Shown: piece by piece, positions 20,509 to 32,832 of the stretch
Position numbering within the stretch: position 1 is the stretch's first letter
How the letters are laid out: the number at the start of each line of letters is the position of its first letter
Origin: Selaginella moellendorffii
Taxonomy: Eukaryota > Streptophyta > Lycopodiopsida > Selaginellales > Selaginellaceae
Direction: 5' to 3'
Length of the DNA: 64,000 bases
NCBI RefSeq assembly: GCF_000143415.4
Contig: NW_003314273.1
Location: forward strand, 1,846,760-1,910,759
The notes under the pieces: model-generated
Told to the model about the DNA's origin: nothing
Seen by the model: only the letters and a program-made list of their open reading frames with translations
Databases searched by the model: none
Position numbers and translations under genes: made by a program

Positions 20509-21834
20509 CTACTGCTTGGTGTCCTTAAACCACCAGTTTCCTGGAACTCCAAGCTCTGCCTTGAGATAGTCCGATCTCTTGTTCACCAGTGCGATATCCC
20601 GGGTGCCCGAGACACTGAAGGGCTTGCTCGGCCCTTGGTAGCCATCAACCAGGTGAAGCAAGGCCTCCAAGTTGTGCAGATCGGTCAAGCCACCATCTTC
20701 CCTCAGAAACGGAGAGATGTCGCTGCTGAGCTCAAACTCGGTGCCAACATGGGTGTAGGCCCATGGGAACCTGTGGAAGATGAGCGAGATGATATCACAG
20801 CTGTCCTCGTTGACAATCACCCCTGGAACTTTGGGCACCAGGTCTGCGGCATTGCGTGTCTGGAGGACTTTGAGCCCGAGCTCGAGGCACCTGTTCTTGA
20901 AACCCCGGTTCCCAACTCGGGGTGCCGAGAACGTGAAGACGGACACCGGGGTATTGCTCCCGGGCAGCCCAAGCTCTGTCACGTCGTAGGCGCTGAGGAG
21001 TGCAAGCGCGCCACCCAGGCTGTGGCCCGTGAACGTCATACTCAGCTGCTCGCCCTGGTAGAGCCCGACCAATCGCTTGATCTCCGAGTGGAGCTGCTGC
21101 CTCGCGCTCATCCCGGCCTGATCGCCGGGGACTGGAGACGTGTAGATGCTGAGAAATCCGGTCTCCACTTTCACGCCTTTGGTGTTGTGATCCGTGGGGT
21201 CGAGCCCGGTGGGGCGGAGGAGATCCTTGAGGTTCTCGATCCACTCGAGTTGCGTCACCGTCCCGCGCCAGGCCACCACAATGTCGCGGCGTCCCAACCG
21301 TCGGATGGCCTCGTCCGACGTGGCAACCGCCACGAAGCCCATCCAGTTGGTGTCCGACGTCCACGAGTCGTCGCCGGGTTGGGCGTTGGAATTGGAGCGC
21401 TTGAAGAAGCTGGGCAAGCCCAGCTGCGATGTTGCGTAGAGATAGGCCGTGATTTCGTATCCCGTGCTTGGGAGTCCCACGGATTGGAGGAGCTCCTCCT
21501 TAGAGAACTTTGTGTCTCCACAGAATTCCGAGCCCTCGCTGTATTCGAAGCCGTCGTAGCAAGCCTGGGCGAATTCGCCGTATCGGATGATCTCCCGCCG
21601 GAGCCGCTCGTCGATGGAGGCGTTGGCGGGCGGGAGGAGCGGACTCCAGTGGCATGCATCCCGCCAGCCTGAGCTCAGCGCCAACTGCGTCTCCTCCAGC
21701 TCCACAACGCGCGCGCCATGACCATCTCCTTCAGATCTCTCCAACGTTCTTCTCTTGAATGAGAATGACAACGAATCTCCTTCTCTCTCCAACGTCCTTC
21801 TCTTGAATGACAGTGACAATGAAACTCGTTCCAT
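20509..21834 (-). CDS. Class-3 lipase / phospholipase A1-II-like protein, copy L3
   Basis: Complete 441-residue intronless copy, the counterpart of L1 in the second large duplication (offset 17,377 bp, or about 12.37 kb without the Gypsy element). The GHSLG nucleophile, the RNAADLVP Asp and the DLHNLE His are intact. Both N-terminal repeat arms end in RRTLE here. The C-terminus reads GVPGNWWF, shared only with L5. ATG at 21,834, TATA at 22,005-22,011. Confidence 0.92.
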   Translation of the reverse strand: MERVSLSLSFKRRTLEREGDSLSFSFKRRTLERSEGDGHGARVVELEETQLALSSGWRDACHWSPLLPPANASIDERLRREIIRYGEFAQACYDGFEYSEGSEFCGDTKFSKEELLQSVGLPSTGYEITAYLYATSQLGLPSFFKRSNSNAQPGDDSWTSDTNWMGFVAVATSDEAIRRLGRRDIVVAWRGTVTQLEWIENLKDLLRPTGLDPTDHNTKGVKVETGFLSIYTSPVPGDQAGMSARQQLHSEIKRLVGLYQGEQLSMTFTGHSLGGALALLSAYDVTELGLPGSNTPVSVFTFSAPRVGNRGFKNRCLELGLKVLQTRNAADLVPKVPGVIVNEDSCDIISLIFHRFPWAYTHVGTEFELSSDISPFLREDGGLTDLHNLEALLHLVDGYQGPSKPFSVSGTRDIALVNKRSDYLKAELGVPGNWWFKDTKQ

Positions 21835-22004
21835 GATCTCGATGCTCGCTCTGATGGGCTTGGACAATTGTTGATACGCCTATCGATCGATCAGCTCGTC
21901 CTTGACGAGTATGGTGTCAATGAATCAGATGATCGCTTCCTTCTCCCCTTGTTGTTTCTCCCTTCGTGTAGATTGCTGGTGGAATGCTGAGATTGCGGCA
22001 GAGG

Positions 22005-22011
22005 ATTTATA
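22005..22011 (-). promoter_or_regulatory. TATA box of lipase L3
   Basis: TATAAAT on the minus strand, 171 bp upstream of the L3 ATG. Confidence 0.6.
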
Positions 22012-22014
22012 GCA

Positions 22015-22815
22015 GTATCGCTTTCGAAGTTTGCCACCGGGTCAAAAGCATATACGAAATTCTCGCGTTGATCTCTTCAATTTCTTCTCGAATGGGAAAC
22101 ATAATAGTCAAAGTTCAAACCACTAGGGTCAACTATACACAAGGAGGTATCGCGTCTTTGACCAGCGGACTTTCACTGAAAAGCAACAAGTTGAGAGGTC
22201 GGGATCAGTGTTCTCCTCCTTTTCACCTGGTGATCAAAGGTTTAGATTGGAAGTCCTGATGCCAAGTCTCCTTGACGAACTGCCCAGAGTCTCAATCAAG
22301 GAAAGGCTCCCAAGAGCGGCGCCATCACACTCTGGGGCCACCACACTCTTGGAATCCCTGGTTGCTGCTGGCGATTGGGCACATGTGGACAATGAGATGG
22401 ACACAGATGGATCCGACCTGGCAGGAAGAATGGATGCAAGGGCAAAAGAAGTGGTGGGGAAGAGGATTGGCTTGGGAATGGTGCAACAAGCAATGATCAA
22501 GATCTAATCACGGTGAGGGTTTTGACTCAGCCCGGGCTTATGCCCATTTTAGAACCGTTACAACGTTTCTAATATTTACTGGTTTGCTTAAAATGTAATT
22601 AGATATACTTATTAATATTAATATTTAATTAGATTAATCTTGTATTTATAATAATTTATGGTTTGCTTAAGCAAAAGTAAAATATATTTAATTCTACCAA
22701 ATAATTGTTATTCATTTAGATTAATCTTGCATTTATAATTTCCAAACATGTTTATAATTTATAACTTTCCTAAACTCTTTATAGTTTATTTTTGGTTTGG
22801 TTAGGGATATACCAC
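22015..22815. repeat. Lipase upstream module plus short AT-rich spacer
   Basis: Essentially identical to 4,640-5,430, including the 99-codon open frame (22,208-22,507) and the TTTGCTTAAGCAAA palindrome. No gene supported. Confidence 0.5.
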
Positions 22816-23250
22816 CCCTCAATCTCCACAGATCCAGCATCGAGCAGTAGTGTCTGGGCTGAGGCTTGAATCCACAGTCGTTGCTCATTGAAACGAGAAC
22901 TCGCATCCCTTGCCTGCGTGGCTGCAAGCAACCAAAGCACTCACATACGCAACTTGGTCGGGGATCATCTCACGAAAGTGGTCAATCGCTTGCGTCGGAA
23001 TGACTACATGCGGAGATCACCGACATCCACGACACAACGTTCGATGGGAGAATGGTGCCAGGATGGAGTTCCAGGAGACGATGTTCCTCTCGGGCATGAG
23101 AGAGAGGATCTCCCAGATGCCCTTGTTGGGCATTCCCGCAAGGAGCGAGTTCAGCTCCATAGCTCGCACTCTGGGCTCTTGACGCCCGTGTTCCAGGTCA
23201 CAAAGCTGGTGCGCGACAACGAGGCCCAAGATGCTGCCAAGAGCCCTGCA
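22815..23250 (-). pseudogene. PPR gene fragment
   Basis: Duplicate of 5,435-5,870, with the same MPERNIVSWNSIL motif, frameshifts and stops. Confidence 0.7.
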
Positions 23251-23369
23251 TCCCAAGAAGTCCCGCCTAATCCTTTGTAACAAACCCCTCCCCGCCACAT
23301 CAGATTTCCCTGCCGAGTCATCCCTCCACGTGTTCTGTCTCACTTTATTCTACGGGCTTGTTATTGGCC

Positions 23370-23710
23370 GCTACAACTTTCAACAGTCATATCTCAAGTT
23401 CATGTCTTTTGCCTATAGATGAATGCTTACTTGAACAATGCCGCAATTGAAAACTGTCTTCTGGACGGAAATGAACAAAGGAGACCTTCAGGTAGGCAGC
23501 TCACGTTTGTCCTGCCAGAACATTTTAAAACTCAAAGCAATAGCTGCAAGCAAAAGTTGCACAAGCTGCTGCTCTGTCTGCAATTTCGTCTGGAACTGGA
23601 TCCGCCGCTGACATTTCTGCTGCTGCTGCCGCTGCCGTTGCGAGCTCCAAAAGGTTTGTGCATTTCCACGAAGCAACTCTTGTTTGTTCCTCACGACAGT
23701 GCACTAGGAA
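23370..23710 (+). pseudogene. BRF1 3'-exon fragment
   Basis: Duplicate of 5,990-6,330, differing at a handful of bases. Faces lipase L4. Confidence 0.8.
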
Positions 23711-23739
23711 GTATATAGTTTGTTGAAATAAAGCTTGCA

Positions 23740-23955
23740 ATACAGAGCAAATTCAAACCCAGAGCAAACAACACAGCCCGCAACTGCCAGCTACTCCTGC
23801 TAGCTCACGAGGAATCGGCCAACCCCATGCATCAAAACATCACTCACTACAGCTGCATCATCAATCTCCTCAGCTGCACCGCACTCCCTTGTGGCCAAGG
23901 AGCTCAAGAAGGGAAACAATGCAAGCAAATTGTTTGTAGCAAAATGTAAACTAAA
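23740..23955 (+). pseudogene. PPR-like fragment (HYSCII type)
   Basis: Duplicate of 6,360-6,575. Confidence 0.35.
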
Positions 23956-24148
23956 TTTTTCAAATCAAGATATTTACAAGATTCAATCGAATGACCCAAA
24001 CCAAAACTCTATAGGCCATTGCAAGCGTGCCACCTTTCAGATATACGTGCCAAACTGAGCTTGGTCCTACTGATTAGCTTGAGGCCTCCGTAAAAGAATG
24101 AGTTTGTAAAAGTCCACCACCGTGATCGTGATGGAAGAAAGACAGGCT

Positions 24149-25474
24149 CTACTGCTTGGTGTCCTTAAACCACCAGTTTGCTGGAACTCCAAGCTCTGCC
24201 TTGAGATAGTCGGATCTCTTGTTCACCAGTGCGATATCCCGGGTGCCCGAGATACTGAAGGGCTTGCTCGGCCCTTGGTAGCCATCAACCAGGTGAAGCA
24301 AGGCCTCCAAGTTGTGCAGATCGGTCAAGCCACCATCTTCCCTCAGAAACGGAGAGATGTCGCTGCTGAGCTCAAACTCGGTGCCAACATGGGTGTAGGC
24401 CCATGGGAACCTGTGGAAGATGAGCGAGATGATATCACAGCTGTCCTCGTTGACAATCACCCCTGGAACTTTGGGCACCAGGTCTGTGGCATTGCGTGTC
24501 TGGAGGACTTTGAGCCCGAGCTCGAGGCATCTGTTCTTGAAACCCCGGTTCCCAACTCGGGGTGCCGAGAACGTGAAGACCGACACCGGGGTATTGCTCC
24601 CGGGCAGCCCAAGCTCTGTCACGTCGTAGGCGCTGAGGAGTGCAAGCGCGCCACCCAGGCTGTGGCCCGTGAACGTCATACTCAGCTGCTCGCCCTGGTA
24701 GAGCCCGACCAATCGCTTGATCTCCGAGTGGAGCTGCTGCCTCGCGCTCATCCCGGCCTGATCGCCGGGGACTGGAGACGTGTAGATGCTGAGAAATCCC
24801 GTCTCCACTTTCACGCCTTTGGTGTTGTGATCCGTGGGATCGAGCCCGGTGGGGCGGAGGAGATCCTTGAGGTTCTCGATCCACTCGAGCTGCGTCACCG
24901 TCCCGCGCCAGGCCACCACAATGTCGCGGCGTCCCAACCGTCGGATGGCCTCGTCCGACGTGGCAACCGCCACGAAGCCCATCCAGTTGGTGTCCGCCGT
25001 CCACGAGTCGTCGCCGGGTTGGGCGTTGGAATTGGAGCGCTTGAAGAAGCTGGGCAAGCCCAGCTGCGATGTTGCGTAGAGATAGGCCGTTATTTCGTAT
25101 CCCGTGCTTGGGAGTCCCACGGATTGGAGGAGCTCCTCCTTGGAGAACTTTGTGTCTCCACAGAATTCCGAGCCCTCGCTGTATTCGAAGCCGTCGTAGC
25201 AAGCCTGGGCGAATTCGCCGTATCGGATGATCTCCCGCCGGAGCCGCTCGTCGATGGAGGCGTTGGCGGGCGGGAGGAGCGGACTCCAGTGGCATGCATC
25301 CCGCCAGCCTGAGCTCAGCGCCAACTGCGTCTCCTCCAGCTCCACAACGCGCGCGCCATGACCATCTCCTTCAGATCTCTCCAACGTTCTTCTCTGGAAT
25401 GAGAATGACAACGAATCTCCTTCTCTCTCCAACGTCCTTCTCTTGAATGACAGTGACAATGAAACTCGTTCCAT
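24149..25474 (-). CDS. Class-3 lipase / phospholipase A1-II-like protein, copy L4
   Basis: Complete 441-residue copy, 3,640 bp from L3, repeating the L1-L2 spacing. All three presumed catalytic residues are present. Unique or rare residues are SFQRRTLE (the FQ is shared with L5) and SWTADTNW, where other copies have SWTSDTNW. RNATDLVP and FSISGTRD are shared with L2 and L5. Unlike L2, its 5' flank is free of the Gypsy insertion and shows the empty target site. TATA at 25,653-25,659. Confidence 0.92.
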   Translation of the reverse strand: MERVSLSLSFKRRTLEREGDSLSFSFQRRTLERSEGDGHGARVVELEETQLALSSGWRDACHWSPLLPPANASIDERLRREIIRYGEFAQACYDGFEYSEGSEFCGDTKFSKEELLQSVGLPSTGYEITAYLYATSQLGLPSFFKRSNSNAQPGDDSWTADTNWMGFVAVATSDEAIRRLGRRDIVVAWRGTVTQLEWIENLKDLLRPTGLDPTDHNTKGVKVETGFLSIYTSPVPGDQAGMSARQQLHSEIKRLVGLYQGEQLSMTFTGHSLGGALALLSAYDVTELGLPGSNTPVSVFTFSAPRVGNRGFKNRCLELGLKVLQTRNATDLVPKVPGVIVNEDSCDIISLIFHRFPWAYTHVGTEFELSSDISPFLREDGGLTDLHNLEALLHLVDGYQGPSKPFSISGTRDIALVNKRSDYLKAELGVPANWWFKDTKQ

Positions 25475-25652
25475 GATCTCGATGCTCGCTCTGATGGGCT
25501 TGGACAATTGTTGATAAGCCTATCGATCGATCAGCTCGTCCTTGGCGAGTATGGTGTCAATGAATCAGATGATCGCTTCGTAAAAAACTTCTCCTCTTCT
25601 TGGCTCTCCCTCCGTGTAAATTGCTGGTGGAATGCTGAGATTGTGGCAGAGG

Positions 25653-25659
25653 ATTTATA
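25653..25659 (-). promoter_or_regulatory. TATA box of lipase L4
   Basis: TATAAAT on the minus strand, 179 bp upstream of the ATG, as in L2 and L6. Confidence 0.6.
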
Positions 25660-26129
25660 GCAGTATCGCTTTCAAAGTTTGCCACCGGGTCAAAAGCATA
25701 TACGAAATTCTCGCGTTGATCTCTTCAATTTCTTCTCGAATGGGAAGCATAATAGTCAAAGTTCAAACCACCAGGGTCAGCCAAAGGAGGTATCGCGTCT
25801 TTGACCTGCAGACTTTCACTGAGCTTTCACTCTTGACTCTCATCCGTTCAGTAAAGCAGTTGCGAGGTCGGGATCACTGTTCTCCTCACTTGGCGATCAT
25901 AGTTGTAAATTGGAAGTCCTGACGCCAGATACTTGATCATCTCCTTGACAAACAGCCCAGAGTCTCAATCAAAGAAAGGCTCCCAAGAGCGGCCCATCAC
26001 ACTCTAGGGCCACCACACTCTGGGGCCACCACACTCTTGGAATCCTTGGCTGCTGCTGGTGATTATGGGTAGTCAACAATGAGCCTGTAGAACAAAGTGA
26101 GGTGGCACATGTGGTGCATCGTTAAGGGG

Positions 26130-28930
26130 CTTTGACCCAGTAAGCCTCCCCCAATTTTAAAAATTAGATATACTTCTTAATATTAATATTTAATTATATT
26201 ATTTTTATTTATATTAATTTATTGTTTGCATAAGCAAAAGTGAAATATATTAAGTTCTACCAAATAATTGTTATTTATTTAGATTAATCTTGTATTTAAA
26301 CATATTTATAATCTATAACTTTCCTAAACACTTTCTAGTATATTTTTGGTTTGCTTAAGGTGGTAGTGGATATACCTAGAATATACTTGGATATTCTAGG
26401 ATATTTACCATCTAACCATTACTCAATTACGCTTCAACCATTGTTTAACTGTAGGTACATGCATTCGATGGAGTATGTTGTGTCAGGAACAGCTGATGGA
26501 GTCGTTTGCATCAATACTACTGCTCACACTGGACAATTGGGTTTAGTACAGCAGCAAAAGTACTGGGAAGTATCAATGTGTAACATATGAGTTTCTCATT
26601 TGACATTCCTTTACAGGGTAATGTTATAATTAAGAAAAATATTTATAATTTATAAACTTTCCTAAACATGTCTTAGTATATTCTAGTTTATTTTACCATT
26701 TAATGGTTAATATTCAATAAGATCAATCTTGTTTTTATAAATTATAAACATGTTTATAATTATAAACTTTCATTTGATTAATTAGAAATATTAAGTAAAC
26801 CTGCAATGCACAGCAAATTAGTATTTATTTTACCATCTAATTTGATATTTAATAAGATTAATTTTCATTTATAAATTGTAATTTTTTTTATAATTATTGA
26901 TCAAATGGATTATTCAATAATACTAAACAGGAATGAATTGTTTCACGTTTCTTGTCTTTTTCAATGATCTCCACCTTGCTCCATTTTAGAATGAGGTAGA
27001 GGGCTATCTCTCTTTCCTTTACTTTGAAGCTCATGGTGAATAGCTTTCTTCTCCATAGCTAGAAAAAGTAATGAAGATCAAGCTCATTAGTGTCTAAACC
27101 CAGACACTGTTATTAGTGTTTGTAAGTCTTCATTCAAAAGTGGGATTAGGATTGTGATTATGACTTTTATCATCATGGTCCTAAAGCTCATTCTGTGTGG
27201 GAGAGGACACACAAAAAGTCATGGAAACATAGGGTTTAGGGTTTAAGGTTTAGGGTCTAAACCCTAGACAGTCCAAACGCTTTCCCTCTAGCTTGGGATG
27301 GAAAGTATATATGGACTTTTGAGCACTATTTGTAGGCTGACATTGAGAAATAAGTTACAAGACTAACACACATTTCGTCTTTGCAATGCTCATCTTAGTT
27401 TGGTTTTGATTGATTGATCCCACCAATGAGTTTTTATTTTATTTATTTATTTATTTCCTTTTTTTATCAGTTTCTGATGATAGAAACCGAAATGGAAGTA
27501 ATTCTTATCACTACTTGCATTCCAGACCTTGCAACCTAAATCTTTTAGAACAAACTTTAAGGCTAGTACATGCAAGAGTAATTACAAGCAATAGAAGAGA
27601 AATCAGGTCTTCAAACCATTTGAATCATAGTCTTTCAATAGATTGAGCATTTAAGATTCTCCTGGATATAAGATTGTAAAGAAAAATGTGAAATAAACTG
27701 ATCTTGACTGGAAATCTTTGTTTGAGTTTTAAAGCATAATAATCTATTGCTCAAACGACTATTTTAGATATGATAATGTTTTAATTATCCATGTTGGATT
27801 ATTTTTATAACAAATATATGAAAAAACATTTGAAAGAAAACCAAGATATGAGTTTTTGAACCAAATTTACAAAGAAACATATAAATATAACCTTTGTGAT
27901 TTTTTTGGTTTGCTTAAGCAAACCTATAGAGGGTAGTGGATAGACCTAGAATATGCTTGAATATTATAGGATATTCTACCATCTAATGGTTGTTATTCAT
28001 TTAGATTAATCTTGTATTTATAATTTATAAACTTTTTAAAACCCTTTCTAGTATATTCTTTTTATCCTATCATCTAATGGTTGATATGTAGATTAATCTT
28101 TTGTTTATAAATTACAAACATGTTTATAATTATAAACTTATTTGATTAATTAGATTAATAAGTAAGAATAACACTACTATTAAGCAAACTAAGCATTGTT
28201 ACATACAATGTGTAGCAATTTATTTTAAGATTCAATTTCAAACTCATGTTATTGATGTGTTTATTTCAAGGGTTTATTTCTAAGTTATTTTTGAATTAAG
28301 CTTTTATGAATGTTTTCTTTGTGTTTATAAAAGTGTTTATATTGCACATTTTGATTAAACGAGAAGAACTTAGATGCTTACTAGCAGCAGCTAGCAGCTC
28401 ATACAATACCTTGCCTAATGCATTGTAATCCAAAAAATGAAAATACCTCTAATGACTGTTGTAAATTCCAATCTAAGTTGTGTTTTCTTACAAAGTCCCA
28501 ACAGTGTTTCCGTTTGACACCTTTGTGTGAGCCCATTTGCCACACCACCATGCTGCGTGCGTGTTCTCTTCGACCAGTTCTCCTCCCAGCTTTCAGGTAA
28601 AGTCTAAAGCAGAAGGATGACTATAGACGTGAGAAACTTACTTGATCAAGTGTTCTCTTGCACTGAAGTAGTAAGCTCCTCATTATCACTATAGGAAATT
28701 TTTTCCAATGATGCTTGACGGGACCTATAATTAAGCATCTATGGTTGGAATAAGTGGATTATGAACTCGACAAGTCATGTATCGCCACAAACGGTGCATG
28801 AAGGTCGCTAGAAACCAGTGGCTATTCAATTTTAAAATGGATCTGGGATTTCGTGGATGTTGTTTTGATTCTTGTGATACCAACAAGCGGCAGCAACTTC
28901 ACACAAGCAGAAACAACACTGCATCGCCCG
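26130..28930. repeat. Long AT-rich spacer, copy B
   Basis: Near-identical to 13,814-16,550 (constant offset 12,379 across about 2.5 kb). The uninterrupted ATATTTAATTATATTATTTT near 26,183-26,205 is the Gypsy empty site. No gene supported. Confidence 0.75.
27230..27267. repeat. Interstitial telomere-type repeat patch, copy B
   Basis: Same degenerate TTTAGGG patch and inverted CTAAACCCTAG as at 14,851-14,888. Confidence 0.7.
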
Positions 28931-30340
28931 CTAGACACCGATGTCGTATACGTGGTGAGCCAGGAGCTTGGCCATGGAAGATGTTTCTGTCATCTTATTA
29001 TGCTTGAGGAAGCGGGCCTTGAACTCATCATCATCAATGGGCGTTGCAGCCAGCCTTGCTGCAACCTGTTTTGGTGACAATCCGCGCTTGAGCAGGAAGC
29101 CCCGCCCCAATCTTAACATCCTCGCCATGTAACAGCCGCGCCTCCCTGGCTCAAAATCCATTGGCGTCACGTAGGACACTGTCGACCCCGGGTCGCCGAG
29201 CATGCCCAAGTAGTTGCTCGCTTCAAGCTGCATCTGGAGGGAGGGAGGCTTGCCCTGCAGCTGCCGCACTACGAATTGCCTTGTCTATAAACCATGCATG
29301 AGCAACAAATTTTTTATTTTTTTTTTATTTTTTTAAAAAATCAGAACGCTGAAGGCTCACTCACATGATCCGCTATTCGGAAGAGGTTCGACAGGAAGCT
29401 GTGAATAGCCGAGCACAGCCGCGCGTCTAACACGGCCATGTAGACGTTCTCCATGTAAGGTAAGGACACACAGTAATAAGAGAAGCAAGCCTTCCGCCGT
29501 CGCCCAGATCTAGCAGGAGCTGCTCCAGGTCCACTGCACTTACAGTCCCTGTTGTTTCATTTCTTTTTGTCAATATTTTCATCTGGCTGCGAGGGAAACT
29601 TCCATCGCTCGAGCGACTGCAGCGATGAGTTGCAGAGCGGGATTTCATCAAGCAAGAAATCCAGCTTTGAGGACCTCACGTTTACAGCCTTTGGGAATTG
29701 AGCTTTATACCGTGCATATGGGTTTCTTTCCTCCAGGCCCTAAAGCAGCAAACTAAGCTCGCATTACGTATTTCTTCACATACCACGCTTGGATTGTCTC
29801 GAACAGAGCTCCACCCTCCACGGAGAAGGCGAACTGTGCCTGAAGGCGGAGATGACCCTCCGCAACTCGAGCGTGGCATTCACGGCTTCTCTCAAGCCCG
29901 GCGGCACGTCTGCAAGGTTATCCACTCCCTCCATAAGTTGGCCAACCCTGAAAAGGGACTGACGCCACGACCAAGTGCCCAGATTTCAGGTTCTTTCCAA
30001 TGTGGAAGCTGTTTCCAAGAGCAGAGCATTTTACTGAGCGAAAGCCAGGAAGTTCCGGAAGCTTGCGGAGATGGTGCTGCCAAGACCCTGGCGTGCGAGC
30101 CTTCACAACATGCTGGCTCCACGATTTGGCGATTGAATTTGGGAGGGGTTCCCTCCATACTGAAAAGTTTTTCTTCCAAGAATCTGGAAGCGAAGAGCCA
30201 CGTCGATCTGATTGGAACTTTTTGCGGGATCCAATGTGTGAGAAGCAGCAGCACAGTGGCGATTGATGCGAGCGTCCACTCTGTTTCCATTTCTCTTGGA
30301 AATTGAAAAAAGAATGAAACTTTGCAGACGGCCACATTGG
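28931..30340 (-). pseudogene. Fragment of unrecognised gene 'U', copy B
   Basis: Counterpart of 16,552-17,970 with the same GDPGSTVSYVTPMDF and KILTKRNETTGTVSAVDLEQ pieces. It has lost about 60 bases (near 30,025-30,080), removing a segment that copy A retains, and has a longer T-rich run near 29,310-29,335. The extra indels confirm that neither copy is under frame constraint. Confidence 0.5.
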
Positions 30341-30990
30341 TCTTCGCGAATCGCCGCTGCTCGTCTCAGTCTATGGCGAGGCCGAGGCCGCTGGATCGTT
30401 CTGTGCCCACTGCATTCATTTCTTCCAGTTCCTGGTGTGCGACGTGCTAAGATCAATGCCCGTTGGTTTGATGGCTCCCAGCTCTGGGCAAGGTGAGAGC
30501 TTCGATGCCACCCGCGTACCTGGTTGATCCTGAAGTCCCTTGAACCGTCAACCTTTGGCTCACCTGGAGAAAGATATAGGAATGTGTTACTTACCGGGAA
30601 AGAACAACCAAGCCATAGCCACGAAGACTACGAACAAAAGAAGCAAAGAACTGAGAGAACAAGGAACGAAAGCTACTCACCACATCGAGCGGGACGAAGA
30701 TGAACTGCGAGACGACCTAGGGGAGAAAGCCCGCAGGCTCCATTCCCGATGGCGGCGGCGGCGGTGTCTGGAAAGTTGAGCTTGGAAGTGAGGTTGAGCC
30801 GCCATCTTGGTCGCTTCGAGAGTTGTCAAGAACAGCACTCAACTGGAAACAGTGCCGGCAATCACGGTCCAAATCCCCGGTAGAGTCCTCTCACTCCATT
30901 GCTAAGAATCGATCTGAGCTTTCATATTGCTCGCCTCATTCTCGTCTTGATCGGGTAGAGCGCCGCCGACAAGCCCGATATGTTCTCTCG
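30341..30990. other. Junction between 'U' and PBA1 fragments, copy B
   Basis: Duplicate of 17,971-18,600. Short shadow frames only; nothing supported. Confidence 0.35.
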
Positions 30991-31570
30991 AGATTCTACT
31001 CACTGTCACAGTTCGCACGACACCACCACTGGCGCCATCACGAGCCATGGTGACAGACAGGGCTTCAACGACGAGGTCCTGCCAGAAAAGATCACCCATT
31101 AACGGAAGAAAGTGGAGAGAAATTTGTGTTTCTTGTTTGCTCATTCCTGGCCTCCACGCTTGATCGAGAAAGCCAAATATATATGTCGATCCAGCTTAGG
31201 CACACGGAGTGAAGTTCCACCGATTGGCACACCGAAGATGCTACGTTTGTCGTGCTTGTCCCAACCTCGGACGATCATTCCAGCCTCGAGAAAGGAGCAA
31301 AAGCAATACAGACTGTTTATATACATCAATCAAAGCTGCTGCTAAACAAAACCTTGTTCGAATATCTCTAACCAGCCCTAGAATCTCAACACAGTTAATC
31401 TAATAATAAAATAATAAAATAGTGTTTTCGCCCATTCCAGCCTTGACAATTGTTTGTTTCACCCATAAGGACGAAGAAATCACGAGAACAATCCAGATCG
31501 GCAAATGTAGACATGAGATTTTATCAGAAGCTTGCGATCCTGTACCTACACGCGACCCAAAGGAAAAGAT
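30990..31570 (-). pseudogene. Proteasome subunit beta-6 (PBA1-type) gene fragment, copy B
   Basis: Best copy of this relic. The minus strand gives EAGMIVRGWDKHDKRSIFGV followed by PIGGT (31,280-31,210). In another frame AGSTYIFGFLDQAWRPG follows (31,195-31,145), then DLVVEALSVTMARDGASGG with VVRT (31,085-31,015) after an apparent splice acceptor TTTTCTGGCAG. These match consecutive segments of plant beta-6. The frame change inside the GGWD exon and the missing N-terminus mark it as a pseudogene. Confidence 0.8.
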
Positions 31571-31659
31571 GTACACTTTCAGGATTTTACAATCTGAAGC
31601 AATTGCTAATCAAGTTGGCACAGCCTTTTCCGCAACAAGAATGCTTCCCAACACTCCGA

Positions 31660-32210
31660 AGTCCGACGAGCTCAAACAATGCCGACTCCTTTGCGAGCCG
31701 GCGAGCAGCGCCATCCGGGAGCTCTCTCGGCTGGCTCAATCTCCACAGATCCAGCATCGAGCAGTAGTGTCTGGGCTGAGGCTTGAATCCACAGTCGTTG
31801 CTCATCGAAACGAGAACTCGCGTCCCTTGCCTGCGTGGCTGCAAGCAACCAAAGCACTCACATACGCAACTTGGTCGGGGATCATCTCACGAAAGTGGTC
31901 AATCGCTTGCGTCCGAATGGCTACATGCGATTGTTCTGTCTGTCTGCGGAAATCACCGACGTCCACGACACAACGTTCGATGGGAGAATGGCCCCAGGAT
32001 GGAGTTCCAGGAGACGATGTCCCTCTCGGGCATGAGAGTGAGGATCTCCCAGATGCCCTTGTTGGGCATTCCCGCAAGGAGCGAGTTCAGCTCCATAGCT
32101 CGCACTCGGGCTCTTGACGCCCGTGTTCCAGGTCACAAAGCTGGCGCGCGACAACGAGGCCCAAGATGCTGCCAAGAGCCCGAGGTCTCCTCCATAAGCT
32201 GCTTCTTAGT
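31660..32210 (-). pseudogene. PPR gene fragment
   Basis: Contains QAIDHFREMIPDQVAYVSAL plus VACSHAGKGREF (31,930-31,805) and SMSNDCGFKPQPRHYCSMLD (31,805-31,745), the longest continuous PPR wording in the window. A 15-bp insertion (TTCTGTCTGTC region near 31,930) is specific to this copy. Bounded by the foldback at 32,176-32,242. Confidence 0.75.
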
Positions 32211-32369
32211 TTTTAGTTTTAAGAAAATGGAGGCCTCGGGCTCTTGGCTGTGGCGGATCAGCCCAAGAGACCAAAGCCACACTACATGACCCCTGCCACG
32301 TATAACACGAGGTGGCGGCTCGATCCACCGTGGCTTGGATCAACGGTAACCATTCTCTTGTGCATCAAA

Positions 32370-32832
32370 TTTTAGGAGGTAAATAACGTTCAACAGTCGT
32401 ATCTCAAGTTCATGTCCTTTGCCTACAGATTTATAGCAGTATCGCTTTCGAAGTTTGCCACCGGGTCGAAATTCTCGCGTTTATCTCATGGAAAACATAA
32501 CAGTCAAAGTTCAAACCACCAGGGTCAACTATACGCAAGTAGGTATTGCGTCTTTGACCAGCAGACTTTCACTGAAAACTTTCACTCTTCACTCTCATCT
32601 GTCAACTAAAGCAATTAGTTGTGAGGTCAGGACACTGTTCTCCTCCTTTTCACTTGGGGATCAAAGGTGTCAATTGGAAATTCTGATGCTACGTACTTGA
32701 TCATCTCCTTGACAAACCACCTAGAGTCTCGATCAAGGAAAGGCTCCCAAGTGCGGCGCCATCACACTCTGGGGCCACCACACTCATGGAATTCACGGCT
32801 GGACCAGCTCGATAACAGCGAGCATCGAGATC
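32370..32832. repeat. Truncated BRF1 fragment fused to a lipase upstream module
   Basis: The BRF1 piece stops at CCTTTGCCTACAG (32,428). It continues without a gap into lipase upstream sequence (ATTTATAGCAGTATCGCTTTCG), oriented as if for a minus-strand lipase. The lipase that follows (L5) is on the plus strand, so the promoter module points the wrong way for it. Confidence 0.6.
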
